NCBI RefSeq assembly: GCF_002575655.3
Contig: NC_053040.3
Span: 155,807,148 to 155,871,147 of the forward strand
Source of the DNA: Aegilops tauschii subsp. strangulata
Taxonomy: Eukaryota > Streptophyta > Magnoliopsida > Poales > Poaceae
DNA: 64,000 bases
Direction: 5' to 3'
A program made the position numbers and the translations under genes. This document shows positions 33,956 to 44,974 of this stretch, one piece after another. The notes below the pieces were generated by a model, which was given only the letters and a program-made list of their open reading frames with translations, had not been told where the DNA came from and searched no databases. Position 1 is the first letter of the stretch; the number at the start of each line of letters is the position of its first letter.

Positions 33956-34479
33956 CTCGGCCATGGGCTGATTTTTATGAATTTAATTCTGAATTGTGCA
34001 ATGTAATCTCTGCTGAGATGTATGGCCAGTAGCCCTCAAGGTGCGTGTTGGCCTAATATCCGGGATGCACCTGAAGGAAAAAATCAAACCGCTGACCCCA
34101 GTAGCCCCTGAGACTCAAGTCGATTCATAAAATCAGCATGAGGATCAATTCCCAGCTCGGCAGCATACTTAGGAATAGAAACGTGGTGTAATATATTAGA
34201 GGAAATAGTGATCGATGAACGGGCCCTTGAGAGAGGGTCTTGAGAAGTTGCCGTAATATATTAGCTTGATGCCGGATAGGTCCAGATGGTACCTATTGTT
34301 GTCCGAAGACGCGTTTGCCCATAGTTCGGTCAAGCCGAACACTGAGCCCTTTGAATTTTCTGCATTGAATAGGCAATGCAGTAGCCCCCGAGACACTGGT
34401 CGGGTGGCAACACCAGATCAGGGGATCGTTGTGCCCCTTTAATATTAGTAAATGATAAGCCCGAAGCCCAGTAGCCCCC

Positions 34480-35130
34480 GAGCCTTAATGTGGGCACGGG
34501 TGGCCGAATTAAGGGTCGATATCCGAAGTAAAATCACAATTTATGTGTAATGATTCTATGTATCCAAGTACTTTACATCATTAATGCTCAGATCCGCATT
34601 GTTCAAAACTTTGTTGACCGACCATCGGCTTCCACCTCCTCGGCCAGTAGCCGAGGAATGTTTGTCCTACTTTATAAAGCCTTTATGAGGGCAAATATTT
34701 ACGGCAAACAAGGCAATCCGGCCATACGGTTTTATAAACAAAGGTACGCGGAGAGATATGTTATATTACTTTTTAACGTAAGGAACATCTTCCAAAGAAA
34801 ATAGTCCCGCTATCAGTTCCTTTCTTTGGGTTGTCATGCTAAGCATGATCATGAGACCTCAGCTCCGTTCAATGTGGGAGCAAAATATTGAAGATTTAGT
34901 TTGGGGAAAGTTCCCGAACTGTGTGGTCTTTAGCGAACCTAAATTTTCACTTCCGTCGTTGCCGACTAATTATATCCTTTAAGATTGCTAGCTTTCGGCT
35001 TCACCCAGTCTGAGGTACTAACTCGGATGACCCGGTAGTAACAATCACAGAGTTGCTCCCTTTACTGCCTAGCCGAACAATCGGGAACGTAGGGGTAAGC
35101 ACAGGAGCCAGGCAACCCAGCTTGGCCAAA
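34480..35130. repeat. Internal repeat module, copy 1
   Basis: A module of about 0.6 kb that recurs at 37760-38340. Shared pieces are an AATGATTCTATGTA/AATCATTGTATGTA block, a CGGCTTC block, and then TTTCGGCTTCACCCAGTCTG followed by CCTAGCCGAACAATCGGGAA. It is non-coding. Confidence 0.7.
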
Positions 35131-35367
35131 ATCTTAAGTCAAATTGATGCATATGTATGGCTTTATAACGATGATTACGGAAGGCAGCCCTTGTATATTA
35201 AATACAAATGCCGATGATATGTTTATTTTGACTCCGTTGCGACCGTTTATCAGTTGAAAGTGACCCATCGTCGGCTTCCACCCCCTTGTAGATGCTACGC
35301 AGGGTGTTTCCGCAATAACAAAACAACCCTTAGCCGACGTCTCGGTGCCCAAAGGCGGTTGTGTTAG

Positions 35368-36901
35368 TGATAACCTACAAGTATAGGGGATCAATTGTAG
35401 CCTCTTTCGATAATTAAGGGTGTCGAACCCAACGAGGAGCTAAAGGTAGAACAAATATTCCCTCAAGTTCTATCGACCACCGATACAACTCTACGCACAC
35501 TTACCGTTCACTTTACCTAAAACAAGTATGAAACTAGAAGTACTTTGTAGGTGTTTTTGGATAGGTTTGCAAGGTAATAAAGAGCGTGTAAATAAAAAGT
35601 AGGGGCTGTTTAGGTAAAGAAGCAATAAAGTTTGTATAGCGAGTGTGGAAAAGTGGTAGTAGGAGTTGCGAAATTGTCCCTAAGCAATTGACTACTTTAC
35701 TAGACCGATAGCAAGTTTTATGTGGGAGAGGCCACTGCTAGCATGTCATCCCTGACTTGGAATTCTATGCACTTATGATTGGAACTATTAGCAAGCATCC
35801 GCAACTACTAACGTTCATTAAGGTAAAACCCAACCACAGCATTAAGATATATTGGTCCCCCTTCAATCCCATATGCATTAATTTCTATGCTAGGTTGAAG
35901 CTTCTGTCACTCTTGCCCTCCAATACATAGTCCTATCAACATACAACTAACCCTATGGTGTGATCCACGCGCGCGCTCATATGATGGGCACCAAAGGACA
36001 ACAACATAACCACAAGCAAATTAAACCAATCATAGCAATTCACCAATTACCGATAGGACAACGAAAATCTACTCAGACATCATAGGATGGCAACACATCA
36101 TTGGATAATAGTATGAAGCATAAAGCACCATGTTCAAGTAGAGGGTACAGCGGGTTGCGGGAGAGTGGACCACTATAGATAGAGGGGGGAAGGTGATGGA
36201 GATGTTGGTGAAGATGGCGGAGGTGTTGGTGAAGATCGCGGTGATGATGATGGTGGCCACGGCAGCGTTTCGGCGCCACCGGAAGAGAGGGGGAGAGGGG
36301 CCCCCTTCTTCTTCTTCTTCCTTGACCTCCTCCCTAGATGGGAGAAGGGTTTCCCCTCTGGTCCTTGGCCTCCATGGCATGGGAGGGGCGAGAGCCCCTC
36401 CGAGATTGGATCTGTCTCTCTGTCTCTCTCTGTTTCTGCGCTATCAGATCTGGCCTTTCACCGTTTCTTTTATAACCGGAGATCCATAACTCCGATTGGG
36501 CTAAATTTTGGACATGGTCTCTATCCGGAAATTAGCTTTCTTGCGCGAAAGAAGGGCTCCAACTGCCTTACGGGGTGGCCACAAGGGTCTAGGGCGCGCC
36601 TGACCCCCTAGGGCGCGCCCCCTGCCTCGTGGCCCCCTCGGGCATCGTATCGCGTTGATTCTTCTTCCCAAAAATCATAAATATTCCAAAAAAAATCTCC
36701 GTCGGTTTTCATTCCATTTGGACTCCGTTTGATATGGGTTTTCTGCGAAACATAAAACATGCAACAAACAGGAACTGGCACTGTGCACTGGATCAATATG
36801 TTAGTCCCAAAAATAGTATAAAAAGTTGCCAAAAGTATATGAAAGTTGTATAATATTGGCATGGAACAATAAAAAATTATAGATACGACGGAGACGTATC
36901 A
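35368..36901 (-). mobile_element. Solo Athila-like LTR, TSD GTTAG
   Basis: 1,534 bp. On + it runs TGATAACCTACAAGTATAGG ... GAGACGTATCA, and GTTAG is perfectly duplicated at 35363-35367 and 36902-36906. There is no internal domain. It includes CTT trinucleotides near 36307-36324. ORFs at 36069-36489 on both strands are by-products. Confidence 0.93.
36468..36634 (-). promoter_or_regulatory. GC-rich stem and TATA-like box in solo LTR
   Basis: The inverted repeat at 36577-36634 (GGCCACAAGGG ... CTCGTGGCC, with two AGGGCGCGCC cores) is followed in element sense by TATAAAA (36474-36468), about 100 bp away. Confidence 0.45.
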
Positions 36902-37146
36902 GTTAGCGGAAACGAGGCAATCAGATATGCAGGCTTTATAACTTTCACTTAGTCATAGGAGCTTTAAACTGGGGAAGCTAGCTACGAGCCCCCGGTTAGT
37001 GTTCGGCACTGACCAAAGTCAAGCCGATAACACTTCGGCCAATGTTCTGAAAGGCCCACCGTATATCACGGGGTGACCTCTATCGATCTCATAGTTTAAT
37101 ACAGTCATCGGATCGCTGACCAGTTTACGCTTATTGTGATAGTCAG

Positions 37147-38340
37147 TTTTCGGCTTTCTCCACTGAGGCGCTTAACCATGCTAGCTGGAAGCACAATCGC
37201 AGTGGTTCTCCCTTTGTGCACCTAGCCGAACAAAGCAGAACGTAGGAGGCAAGCACAGGAGCCGGGCAACCCAACTATTGACCGAAGACACAATTCGAAA
37301 CCGATGCATATATAGCAATATCGAGAATGTTTTTGCCGAATCTCTAAAGGTGTCCGGCGTTGCACTGTGAGAGTTATGCTGGAAACACACAAATAGTTTA
37401 AAAGTGCCGTAGGCTTGGAAAACCAAAAAAACTTCAGTAAAAACTTGACGTCCGAACTAGATCAAGTGTTCGGTGCCAATCCGAAAATTGGTCTTAGAAA
37501 AAATGCTTCTATCGTGCTTTAACATGACACATCCTATATCAAGACTCCAAGCGGGCCAGCCTACGGCTTCAACCTCCTATCCCGAAGGCGGAGTACTTCT
37601 CGTTAGGCCAGTTTAGCAAACTAAACTCTAGCGGCTTTGAGAGAGAAATTAGGCTCCCCGGCTAGTGACCACACGCTCATGTCGAAAAAGGAGTGATAAA
37701 AAAAACTTTGCAACGACTAAGAATAAGAACACTTATTATAAAACAACTCATATAGATTTAAGAGCCCCCAAGTGACTTGGGTAAAAGAATTTTATGTATA
37801 ATCATTGTATGTACCAAAGTACTTGTATCATATCTGTGTTCACCCAAACTTTAAACGCGTCTTAACCGACAGTCGGCTTCTCCCTCTTCGGTCAAGGGCC
37901 GAAAAGTGTTATGTACTCCACCTGTCGAGAATATCAATGGTGTTTCTGATAACCAGGCAATCAGGCCATAAGGCTGTAATAGAGAAAGCACGCTCAGGGA
38001 ACTTATGCTATATTACTGATGAAGTGTAAGAAGCATCTTCGAAGAAAATAGTACCCCCACCGATACCTTTCTTCGGTTGCTCATTGTTCCTATGAGACTT
38101 GTGCAATAGATTTTTTGTACTCATGAGTTCCGTTGTGTGCCGACCATGATTGAAAACAATAAGAGCGCTAGCTTTCGGCTTCACCCAGTCTGAGGTCCGA
38201 GCTCGGATGACCCGATCATGACAATCGCAGAGGTGCTCCCTTTACTCCCTAGCCGAACAATCGGGAACGTAGGGGTAAACACAGGAGCAAGGCAACCCAG
38301 CTTGCGGAACACTTAAGTCAACATGGTGCATATTGTGGTG
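37147..38340. repeat. Internal repeat modules, copies 2 and 3
   Basis: A partial copy (37147-37310) and a fuller copy (37760-38340) of the module at 34480-35130. The CCTAGCCGAACAA and CACAGGAGC..GGCAACCCA blocks are the best conserved. Confidence 0.7.
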
Positions 38341-40233
38341 TAATACACGAACAAGGAACGAAGCCATACAAGTATAATCATATGCAAGAGGAAAGGCTTC
38401 ATAAAGGAAGCCCCCAAGTAAACGGGGTATTTGAATTTGTGTGTCACAAACAAAGTTTTGACAAGGAAGTTTTTCACAAACAATTTTTTGCCAAAAAAAG
38501 TATAATGCTTGGTCGAACTGAACAAAATTTAAAACTGAAAGTTTTTTAGCATGAAAGCGACTTCGCTGGTCAATGTGTTCGGCATTGATGACGCAGTCCG
38601 AGCTTGATGCGGGACAAGGTTCCAGCCCCCAAGCCAGTCCCGAGGAGGCGGAGCGAAGAGCTCGGCACTCCGAAGTGGCGACATAGCACGACCAGTGCGG
38701 CGAGGTGGAACCCCCAGTCCGACTGAGGCGACGGAGCAGGCCGGCAGTATGACACCGAAGTCCCCGGCGTAGGTTAATGAAGTGATGACGAAACCCCCGG
38801 TCCAGCCGAGGTGACGTGGTACGTCAGTACACCTAGGTGACAGAGCTACCCAACCTGGATCATTTACCTATGCACAGAAAAAAGCGCAAGCCGGAGATAA
38901 TAGTAATTAAAAAAATGTTGCATAATTAATAATTTATGCAAAGTGAGTAATAAAAGAAATATGGCATGTGTGTCGAACACTCGATGAGGTAGAGATCTCT
39001 CAATGATGCCGAAGTCCCCGAGGCGACCGAGCCTGCCGGTATGGCAATTTTGACCAACAAAGTGATCACGCGAGCTGATTTACGCCGATTGGGACGACGA
39101 CGTCGGTTTGCAGAGGTGGCAGCATAGTGCACCACTATTAATTTTCCTGCATACATAAGGCAGTGCAGGATGGGAAAATGAAAAATCCCTTTATGTAATT
39201 TATCTATGCAAAATAAGTAATTTAAGAAGTATAGCATGTTCGCCAAGGTTCGCTTGTCGGAGTGGCGACGCGGCGGTGCTGGCGCAACTCGGCCCAAATT
39301 CACGGGATGACGATGTCGCGTGATACGATCCGAATTTGCAGGGCGACAATATTGGCCTGATGCAGTGGCGCTATGACGAATTTGGTACGGATCATGCCGA
39401 CGAGAAGCCTGCCAGGTCACGCGATGGTGCATCATGAAATCTTATGGCGAGGAGGCTGGCCGAGTTACGGACGCACTGTCCACCGTACTGTGGACATAAA
39501 AGTAGCCAAGTAGCCTACGAAGCACCTGAAAAGTAAAAAGCTGACACAGAGCTTTTGTGTAGATTAGTACTCCGTATAGCTTAGCCAACATGTACTATCA
39601 AACGAATAGAGCACGCATGCTTTAACAAAAAATACTACTGAGTAGCCAACCGCCTTGATACTTGTATAATTTAGTGTAAAGTAAAGAAGCGAGAGGATCT
39701 CCCTGGTGGATGACGCCGAGCAGGGATCTTCTCAGCTCTGCGTGCGGTGCGCTCACGCGAGTACTTCGAGTAACACACATCGGCTGGGTTGGACGGCGTA
39801 GGAACACACCGGATCAGTACCTCGGGAGCGCCGCCATCAATCAGCCTCGTGCGGTAGTTCCAACACACATCGGATTAGGCCAATCGTTCGTATATTGTCT
39901 GGATCCCGGCCATGATCTGCAAGTAAAATTTGAAAGGCTGGCAGAAAATATGGTTGCACAAATAATTTATATTGTACGAAATTATTAGGAAGGACTTGAC
40001 CTGATGTAACAATAGCAGATGAAGTAGCTATTAGTCATTAGATTAGAATCAACATGGCATACGAGATCTAGCATCTCACGCCAGTGCTAGCAAGTAGTCA
40101 AAGTAGTAGTGCTACTACTCGGTAGGGTAAAATCAATCAATCTAATATGTGCAGTATGCACGGAAGACAAACCACTAACCGAAGGACTGCCATTAAACAA
40201 TAGTATAAAGAGAAAAGGAAGGATGGAATCTCC
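38341..40233. other. Non-coding interior of the element
   Basis: No recognisable protein. The part up to about 39440 has repeated GAGGCGACGG/GTCCCCGAGGC-type text. From about 39640 the composition changes and lacks the modules. Short frames at 39622-39868 on the minus strand are open but unrecognised. Confidence 0.5.
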
Positions 40234-40470
40234 CTATATACGGCCGCAGATCAGAATTCCTGTCGGCCAGCCCACCTGCACTACTCCGCGTGGGCAGGAG
40301 TTCTGGGCGATCTCCTCAGCTGTGTATAGCACGAGGCCTCCGCTCTCCTGACATGCGCATAATGCGTCTTCTACTGGTATTGGCCACCGCCGCCACATGG
40401 TCCGCCATTGTGCAGATTTGTAGATGGTTATCGGGTACCGACAAACAAACCCTCTTTGCCTGATCTTAGA
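40234..40470 (-). pseudogene. 78-codon open stretch near the element's 5' end, unknown
   Basis: Open from 40470 to a TAG at 40234-40236, without an ATG near its start. It includes KSAQWRTMWRRWPIPVEDAL, then ESGGLVLYTAEEIAQNSCPR. The amino-acid mix looks like a real protein rather than random translation, but I do not recognise it. It could be a captured host fragment or the last remnant of an element gene. Confidence 0.3.
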
Positions 40471-40613
40471 TCAAAACTAATCACAGATGAACCTGTGAAA
40501 TAAAACAGCAATCCGACTGCCATAATTCTTAAAGAAATCAATTCATACGGAATGGATCTGACTGAAAAAATAGCACCTGGTCATCCCATCGATCCGCAAC
40601 GAACACCCAGCAG

Positions 40614-40633
40614 GATCTCAATGAAAGCACCAA
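40614..40633 (-). other. Primer-binding position of the non-coding element
   Basis: The minus strand reads TTGGTGCTTTCATTGAGATC directly after the 5' LTR. The position is right for a PBS, but I cannot name the tRNA from memory with confidence. Confidence 0.55.
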
Positions 40634-41054
40634 TGTTGGTTCCATATCCGGCGTATCTTGTAGTAGGGGTCCTAAGCTAGGCATCTTGGAGCGATGGTAA
40701 CATGAACACGGGACTTTACCCAGCTTCGGGCTCTCTCGAAGAGATAACACCCTACATGCTGCTTTTGATTGTATTCATATGGGGTGTAGTACAGAATACA
40801 TGTATCTACCACGAGATTGTAGTAATGAATATGAGATTGTCTATTGACTAGCCTGGCCTTGGTTTATATAACACACCAGAGTCCTAGGGTTTAGGAGAGT
40901 CCTCGTCTTGGGCGCCAAGTCATGTGGAATCTTCCTTGTATGCGGCATGGGCTGTCCGAAGTGGCCCATAATAGAACCGCCACGGGGGTCCTCGGCCCAA
41001 TCCACCTGGTCGGGAGACAACGTGGTGAGTACCCCCTAGTCTAGGACACCATCA
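40634..41054 (-). repeat. 5' LTR of the non-coding element
   Basis: 421 bp, the partner of 32981-33401. The minus-strand TTATATAA box is at 40864-40871. Confidence 0.92.
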
Positions 41055-41716
41055 CTCTTGCAACTCCTTGTTCCAAAATCCATCAAATCTTTACCCAAAA
41101 ACTTGAAAACTTCACAACACAAAACTCAAACAGAAAATCTCATGAGCTCCGTTAGTATAAGAAAACAAATCACCACCTTAAGGTACTGTAATGAACTCAT
41201 TCTTTATTTATATTGGTGTTAAACCTACTGTATTACAACTTCTCTATGGTTCATACCCCCCGATACTAGCCATAGATTCATCAAAATAAGCAAACAACAC
41301 ACGAAAAACAGAATCTGTCAAAAACAGAACATGCTGTAGCAATCTGTATCAAACGTATACTTCTGTAACTCCAAAAATTCTGAAATAAATTGGTGGACGT
41401 GAGGAATTTGTCTATTAATCATCTTCAAAAATAATCAACCTAAAAGCACTCTCCAGTAAAAAATGGCAGCTAATCTCGTTAGCACTAAAGTTTCTGTTTT
41501 TTACAGCAAGATCGCAAAGACTTCACCCAAGTCTTCCCAACGGTACTACTTGGCACAAACACTAATTAAAATATAAAACCACATCTAAACAGAACCTAGA
41601 TGAATTATTTATTACTAAACAGAAACAAAAATCAAGGAACAAAAATAAAATTGGGTTGCCTCCCAACAAGCGCTATCGTTTAACGCCCCTAGCTAGGCAT
41701 AAAAACAAGAATAGAT
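41055..41716 (-). other. Non-coding part of the Sabrina-like element
   Basis: Continues the element interrupted at 32980. AT-rich, no supported ORF. The sequence near 41650 (GGGTTGCCTCCCAACAAGCG) precedes the end of the unknown ORF in element sense. Confidence 0.6.
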
Positions 41717-42567
41717 CTAGGTATTGCCATAATAATGATAGGGCAAATCACGAAAAATCATCTCATATTCCCTAAGTTCAGCAGCAAGTTTTATTTGTGG
41801 CAAGCAAAAGTAATCAAAAGGGCTAAATTTAATGGGACAGAAGTCCCCAAGATCAAGCTCGGGAGGTATTGGTTCCTCCTTTGGCCCCTCAAATTGCACG
41901 ACCAATTCATCATTATAAGAATTCTTTTGGCAAAAAGTCATGAGACTTTGTTCAAGAGAAAAACCTAGCCCGTTGTTCTGAATATCAAAATTATCATTAA
42001 GCTCAGAAATTCTATTAACTAGAAATTCTATTAACTAGGGACCTTCTTTCTAAGGTTTTCATTATAAGCAACATGATCTAAAGATTGTAAACGCATTATA
42101 TCTTCCTGATTAAAAAGGATAGCCTCTATGGGTGAACGACCAGCATCCACCCTATAATGCGCAAAAATTTCCTTGGCCTCTTTCATAATAAATCTGAACT
42201 CATGTGCCAAAAAGATAGTAGATGCACGTTTAACAGAAGAATGATCAATATTGGAAAATTCTAGGAAAATCCTTTGTATGCAAGGATGCATATGCATAAA
42301 TTGTCTTTCAAGTTCAACTATGAGCAAGGATATAGCATCCGCAAGACTACTAGTTCTATGAAGAATAGACCCTCCCATAGTGGGCAAAGCACCGGCACAA
42401 GTAAAGAAATCTTGAATAACTCCTTTTCTAATAATATTACCACTACCGATCCGAAACTTTTTAGTGTGTAGAATAGTAGATTATTCATGAGGATTATCAA
42501 AAGCATCAAAGTTTCCCCCATTATTACTATTATCCTTTTCAACGATAACCTCCCCAGTTTCAGACAT
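41717..42567 (-). pseudogene. Sabrina-like ORF of unknown function, broken
   Basis: The frame starts MSETGEVIVEKDNSNNGG at 42567, close to the PBS, where gag would be expected. It hits a TAA at 42481-42483, then continues in the same frame (STILHTKKFRIGSGN to YNENLRKKVPS) to 42031. A 16-bp tandem duplication (AGAAATTCTATTAACT, 42005-42036) and a frameshift follow. The tail resumes as MTFCQKNSYNDELVV and ends at 41717 with DLPYHYYGNT. The total is about 280 codons. I see no CCHC, protease or RT motif. It may be a highly diverged gag-like protein; that is inference only. Confidence 0.55.
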
Positions 42568-42753
42568 GATGGCAACAAACAGCACTAAGAACAGGCACAC
42601 AAGAAGCAAGCGAAAAGAGGCGAACGAAAAAGGGCGAATAAAACGGCAAAGGTGAAGTGGGGGAGAGGAAAACGAGAGGCAAAAGTCAAATAATGTAATG
42701 TGAGGGATAAGAGTTTGTGATGGTTACTTGGTATGTCTTGACTTGGCGAAGAT

Positions 42754-42772
42754 CTCCCCAGCAACGGCGCCA
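42754..42772 (-). other. Primer binding site (Asp-tRNA type)
   Basis: The minus strand reads TGGCGCCGTTGCTGGGGAG, 11 bases from the 5' LTR; one base differs from the PBS at 1755. Confidence 0.85.
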
Positions 42773-42783
42773 GAAATCCTTCT

Positions 42784-44358
42784 TGCTACCTCTTGACCAT
42801 GCGTTGGTTTTCCCTTGAAGAGGAAAGGGTGATGCAGCAAAGTAGCGTAAGTATTTCCCTCAGTTTTTGAGAACCAAGGTATCAATCCAGTAGGAGACTA
42901 CACGCAAATCTCCTAGTACCTGCACAAACAATCAAGAACCTTGCAACCAACACGATAAAGGGGTTGTCAATCCCTTCACGGCCACTTGCAAAAGTGAGAT
43001 CTGGTAAAGATAATAAGATAAATATTTTTGGTATTTTTGTTATATAGATTGAAAAGTAAAGATTGCAAAGTAAATAGTAAACTAGAATTGTAGATTGGAA
43101 ACTTATATGATGTAAAGTAGACCCGGGGGCCATAGATTTCACCAGTGGCTTCTCTCAAGATAGCATGTATTACGGTGGGTGAACAAATTACTGCCGAGCA
43201 ATTGATAGAAAAGCGCATAGTTATGAGAATATCTAGGCATGATCATGAACATAGGCATCACGTCCGTGACAAGTAGACCGAAATGATTCTACATCTACTA
43301 CTATTACTCCACACATCGACCGCTATCCAGCATGCATCTAGAGTATAGTTCATAAGAACAGAGTAACGCATTAGGCAAGATGACATGATGTAGAGGGATA
43401 AACTCAAGCAATATGATATAAACCCCATCTTTTTATCCTCGATGGGAATAATAGAATACGTGTCGGTTCCCTTTCTGTCACTAGGATCGAGCAACGCAAG
43501 ATTGAACCAAAAGCTAAGCACTTCTCCCATTGCAAGAAAGATCAATCTAGTAGGCCAAACTAAACCGATAATTCGAAGAGACTTGCAAAGATATCAAATC
43601 ATGCATATAAGAATTCAGAGAAGAACTAAATATTGTTCATACATAATCTTGATCATAAACCCACAATTCATTGGATCTCGGCAAACACACCGCTATAAGA
43701 ATTACATCGAATAGATCTCCAAGAACATCGAGGAGAACTTTGTATTGAGATCCAAAGAGAGAGAAGAAGCCATCCAGCTACTAACTATGGACCCGAAGGT
43801 CTATGGTAAACTACTCACACATCATCGGAGAGGCTATGGTGTTGATGTAGAAGCCCTCTGTGGTCGAATCCCCCTCCGGCAGATCGCCGGAAAAGGCCCC
43901 AAGATGGGATCTCACGGGTACAGAAGGTTGCGGTGGTGGAAAAGTGGTTTCGTGGCTCCCCTCGATGGTTTCAGGGTATAAGAGTATATATAGGCGAAAG
44001 AAGTATGTCGGTGGAGCTACGAGGGGCCCACGAGGGTGGGGGCGCGCCTACCCCCTGGGCGCGCCCTCCTGCCTCGTGGCCGCCTCGTTGCTTCCTTGAC
44101 TTCCACTCCAAGTCTCCTGGATTGCATTTGTTCCAAAAAAGATCCTCGCGAAGGTTTCGTTCTGTTTGGATTCCGTTTGATATTCCTTTTCTGTGAAACA
44201 CTGAAATAGGAAAAAAAATAGCAGTTTGCAGGCCTTCGGTTAATAGGTTAGTCCCAAAAATAATATAAAAAGGTATATTAAATCCCATTAAACATCCAAA
44301 ACAGATAATATAATAGCATGGAACAATAAAAAATTATAGATACATTGGAGACGTATCA
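42784..44358 (-). repeat. 5' LTR of the Sabrina-like element
   Basis: 1,575 bp, TGCTACCTCTTGACC ... GAGACGTATCA on +. The partner of 28918-30488. Frames at 43745-44196 on + are not genes. Confidence 0.88.
43985..44081 (-). promoter_or_regulatory. GC-rich stem and TATA-like box
   Basis: The inverted repeat at 44026-44081 (GGCCCACGAGG ... CCTCGTGGCC around two GGCGCGCC-type cores) is followed in element sense by TATATATA (43992-43985), 34 bp away. Confidence 0.5.
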
Positions 44359-44974
44359 TCCGCACCAGAGTGGAACGGTAATCCTGTTCTGGAAGTCATG
44401 TTACTAGACCAAGGCGAACCTACAAACTATGAAGAAGCTATGATAAGCCCAAATTCCGATAAATGGCTTGAGGCCGTGAAGTCTGAGATAGGATCCATGT
44501 ATGAGAACAAAGTATGGACTTTGATGGACTTGCCAAATTATCGGCAAGCGATAGAAAATAAATGGATCTTCAAGAAGAAGACTGATGTTGATGGTAATGT
44601 TACTGTCTACAAAGCTCGACTTGTCGCGAAAGGTTTTTGACAAGTTCAAGGAGTTGACTACGATGAGACCTTCTCACCTGTAGCGATGCTTAAGTCTGTC
44701 CGGATTATGTTAGCAATTGTCGCATTATATGATTATGAAATCTGGCAAATGGACGTCAAAACTCCATTCCTTAATTGATTTCTTAAAGAAGAGTTGTATA
44801 TGATGCAACCATAAGGTTTTGTCGATCATAAAGGTGCTAACAAAGTGTGCAAGCTTCAGCGATCCATCTATGCACTGGTGCAAGCATCTCGGAGTTGAAA
44901 TATACGCTTTGATGATGTGATCAAAGCATATGGTTTTATACAGACTTACGGTGAAGCCTGTATTTACAAGAAAG
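44359..44974 (+). pseudogene. pol: Copia RT, N-terminal part
   Basis: It reads NYEEAMISPNSDKWLEAVKS, then WTLMDLPNYRQAIENKWIF and KARLVAKGF, as in the element at 9100. In-frame stops lie at 44638-44640, near 44777, near 44813 and near 44897. Several look like C-to-T changes (CGA to TGA) or TGG to TGA, as expected from deamination of methylated cytosine. The frame ends at GEACIYKK, split by the solo LTR at 44975. Confidence 0.88.

Larger units (their letters stand above)
32981..41054 (-). mobile_element. Non-coding LTR retrotransposon, TSD CTCTT
   Basis: 8,074 bp with equal 421-bp LTRs at 32981-33401 and 40634-41054 and a perfect CTCTT duplication (32976-32980, 41055-41059). Orientation is minus: the TTATATAA box, a GTTCAGGGGGCTAC PPT next to 33401, and the PBS-position sequence next to 40634 all fit. 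The LTRs differ at about 16 positions by eye (3.8 percent), about 1.5 million years at 1.3e-8. There is no gag or pol. The interior is made of repeated modules and a nested solo LTR. The enzymes must have come from another gypsy element. Confidence 0.9.
28918..44358 (-). mobile_element. Athila-like (Sabrina-like) element on minus strand, flanks do not match
   Basis: LTRs lie at 28918-30488 (3' in element sense) and 42784-44358 (5'). The PPT (30489-30503) and Asp-type PBS (42754-42772) face the expected way. The interior lacks RT and integrase and carries one broken ORF of unknown function (42567-41717), a MITE and an 8-kb nested element. The left neighbour is the middle of a Tekay-like LTR (AAAAC); the right neighbour is the middle of a copia RT gene (TCCGC). 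An ordinary insertion would show the same 5 bp and one split target. I infer a chimera of two elements of the same family. Confidence 0.82.

Noticed and set aside
33480..34032. Overlapping + strand ORFs of about 65-108 codons
   Set aside because: They run through tandem units of a minus-strand non-coding element and show no domain.
28918..44358. Simple single insertion of the Sabrina-like element
   Set aside because: The 5-bp flanks (AAAAC and TCCGC) and the target sequences on the two sides do not correspond.
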